From assembly GCF_964187505.1 (NCBI RefSeq), contig NZ_CAXLML010000091.1, forward strand, positions 1-5,041: 5,041 bases of DNA, read 5' to 3'. The position numbers were made by a program, and so were the translations under genes. The stretch comes from Chordibacter forsetii. GTDB lineage: Bacteria; Verrucomicrobiota; Verrucomicrobiia; Opitutales; Seribacteraceae. Shown in pieces: positions 4,941 through 5,041 of the stretch. The notes under the pieces were generated by a model, which had not been told where the DNA came from, did no database searches, and worked only from the letters and a program-made list of their open reading frames with translations. Each line of letters starts with the position of its first letter. Position 1 is the stretch's first letter.

Positions 4941-4960
4941 GAATGGAGGCGCGGGCCGGA
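4941..4960. repeat. Proximal copy of the 20-bp repeat, inside the tRNA-Cys gene
   Basis: This copy covers the tRNA 3' acceptor strand, the CCA and part of the T arm, plus 3 nt of flank. It is identical to 4727-4746, 214 bp away in the same orientation. It is the copy that belongs to the intact tRNA gene. Confidence 0.7.
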
Positions 4961-5018
4961 ATCGAACCGGCGAATAGAGGATTTGCAGTCCCCGGCCTTA
5001 CCACTTGGCTACCGCGCC
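4944..5018 (-). tRNA. tRNA-Cys (anticodon GCA)
   Basis: The 75-nt minus-strand sequence folds as a full cloverleaf. The acceptor stem is GGCGCGG/CCGCGCC (7 bp), with discriminator T and an encoded CCA. The D arm lies within GCCAAGTGGTAAGGC. The anticodon stem is GGGGA/TCCTC, with loop CTGCAAA carrying anticodon GCA (plus-strand 4984-4986). The T arm is GCCGG-TTCGATT-CCGGC. It delivers cysteine for UGC and UGU codons. An intrinsic terminator follows at 4899-4940. Its 3' end is duplicated at 4727-4746, suggesting use as an integration target. Confidence 0.96.
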
Positions 5019-5041
5019 ATCACTGGAAGCGATGAAAAGTA

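Overview
The window looks like a chromosomal stretch from a Verrucomicrobiota/Lentisphaerota-type bacterium, possibly a marine polysaccharide degrader. This is inferred from gene content only: a small ECF sigma factor is followed by a membrane-anchored FecR-like protein fused to a LamG (concanavalin A-like) domain, and a secreted GH16 glycoside hydrolase is divergently transcribed beside them. That combination is common in Verrucomicrobiota, Lentisphaerota and Planctomycetota. Coding regions are moderately AT-rich, intergenic regions are very AT-rich, and Shine-Dalgarno sequences are mostly absent.

Layout. At 1-240 on the minus strand, a small helix-turn-helix protein (AlpA/excisionase-like in size and pattern) is followed after 1 nt by the start of another gene that runs off the left edge. 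Positions 241-449 are AT-rich and non-coding, with short direct repeats and a hairpin. At 450-2655 on the minus strand lies a two-gene operon of an ECF sigma factor (2098-2655) and a FecR/LamG putative anti-sigma or sensor protein (450-2084). A shared upstream region (2656-2896) separates it from the plus-strand GH16 gene (2897-3919). Positions 3920-4146 hold only a possible decayed reading frame. A 59-residue two-helix membrane protein follows (4147-4326, minus), then a small acidic hypothetical ORF (4418-4627, minus). The right end holds tRNA-Cys(GCA) on the minus strand (4944-5018) with an intrinsic terminator just after it.

A plausible reading of the centre is a carbohydrate-responsive unit. 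The LamG/FecR protein spans the inner membrane with its LamG domain outside, holds or activates the sigma factor, and the sigma factor controls polysaccharide enzymes such as the neighbouring GH16. The co-regulation is inference; the sequence shows only the gene order and domains.

The least ordinary part is the right end. The last 17 nt of the tRNA-Cys gene plus 3 nt of flank are perfectly duplicated 214 bp downstream of the tRNA, enclosing a GC-rich, gene-free segment. Beyond the distal copy lie tandem 11-bp repeats inside an 11-bp inverted repeat. This resembles an integration (att) site or the scar of one. No integrase is visible in the window, so the element, if there is one, either extends past the left edge or has been lost.
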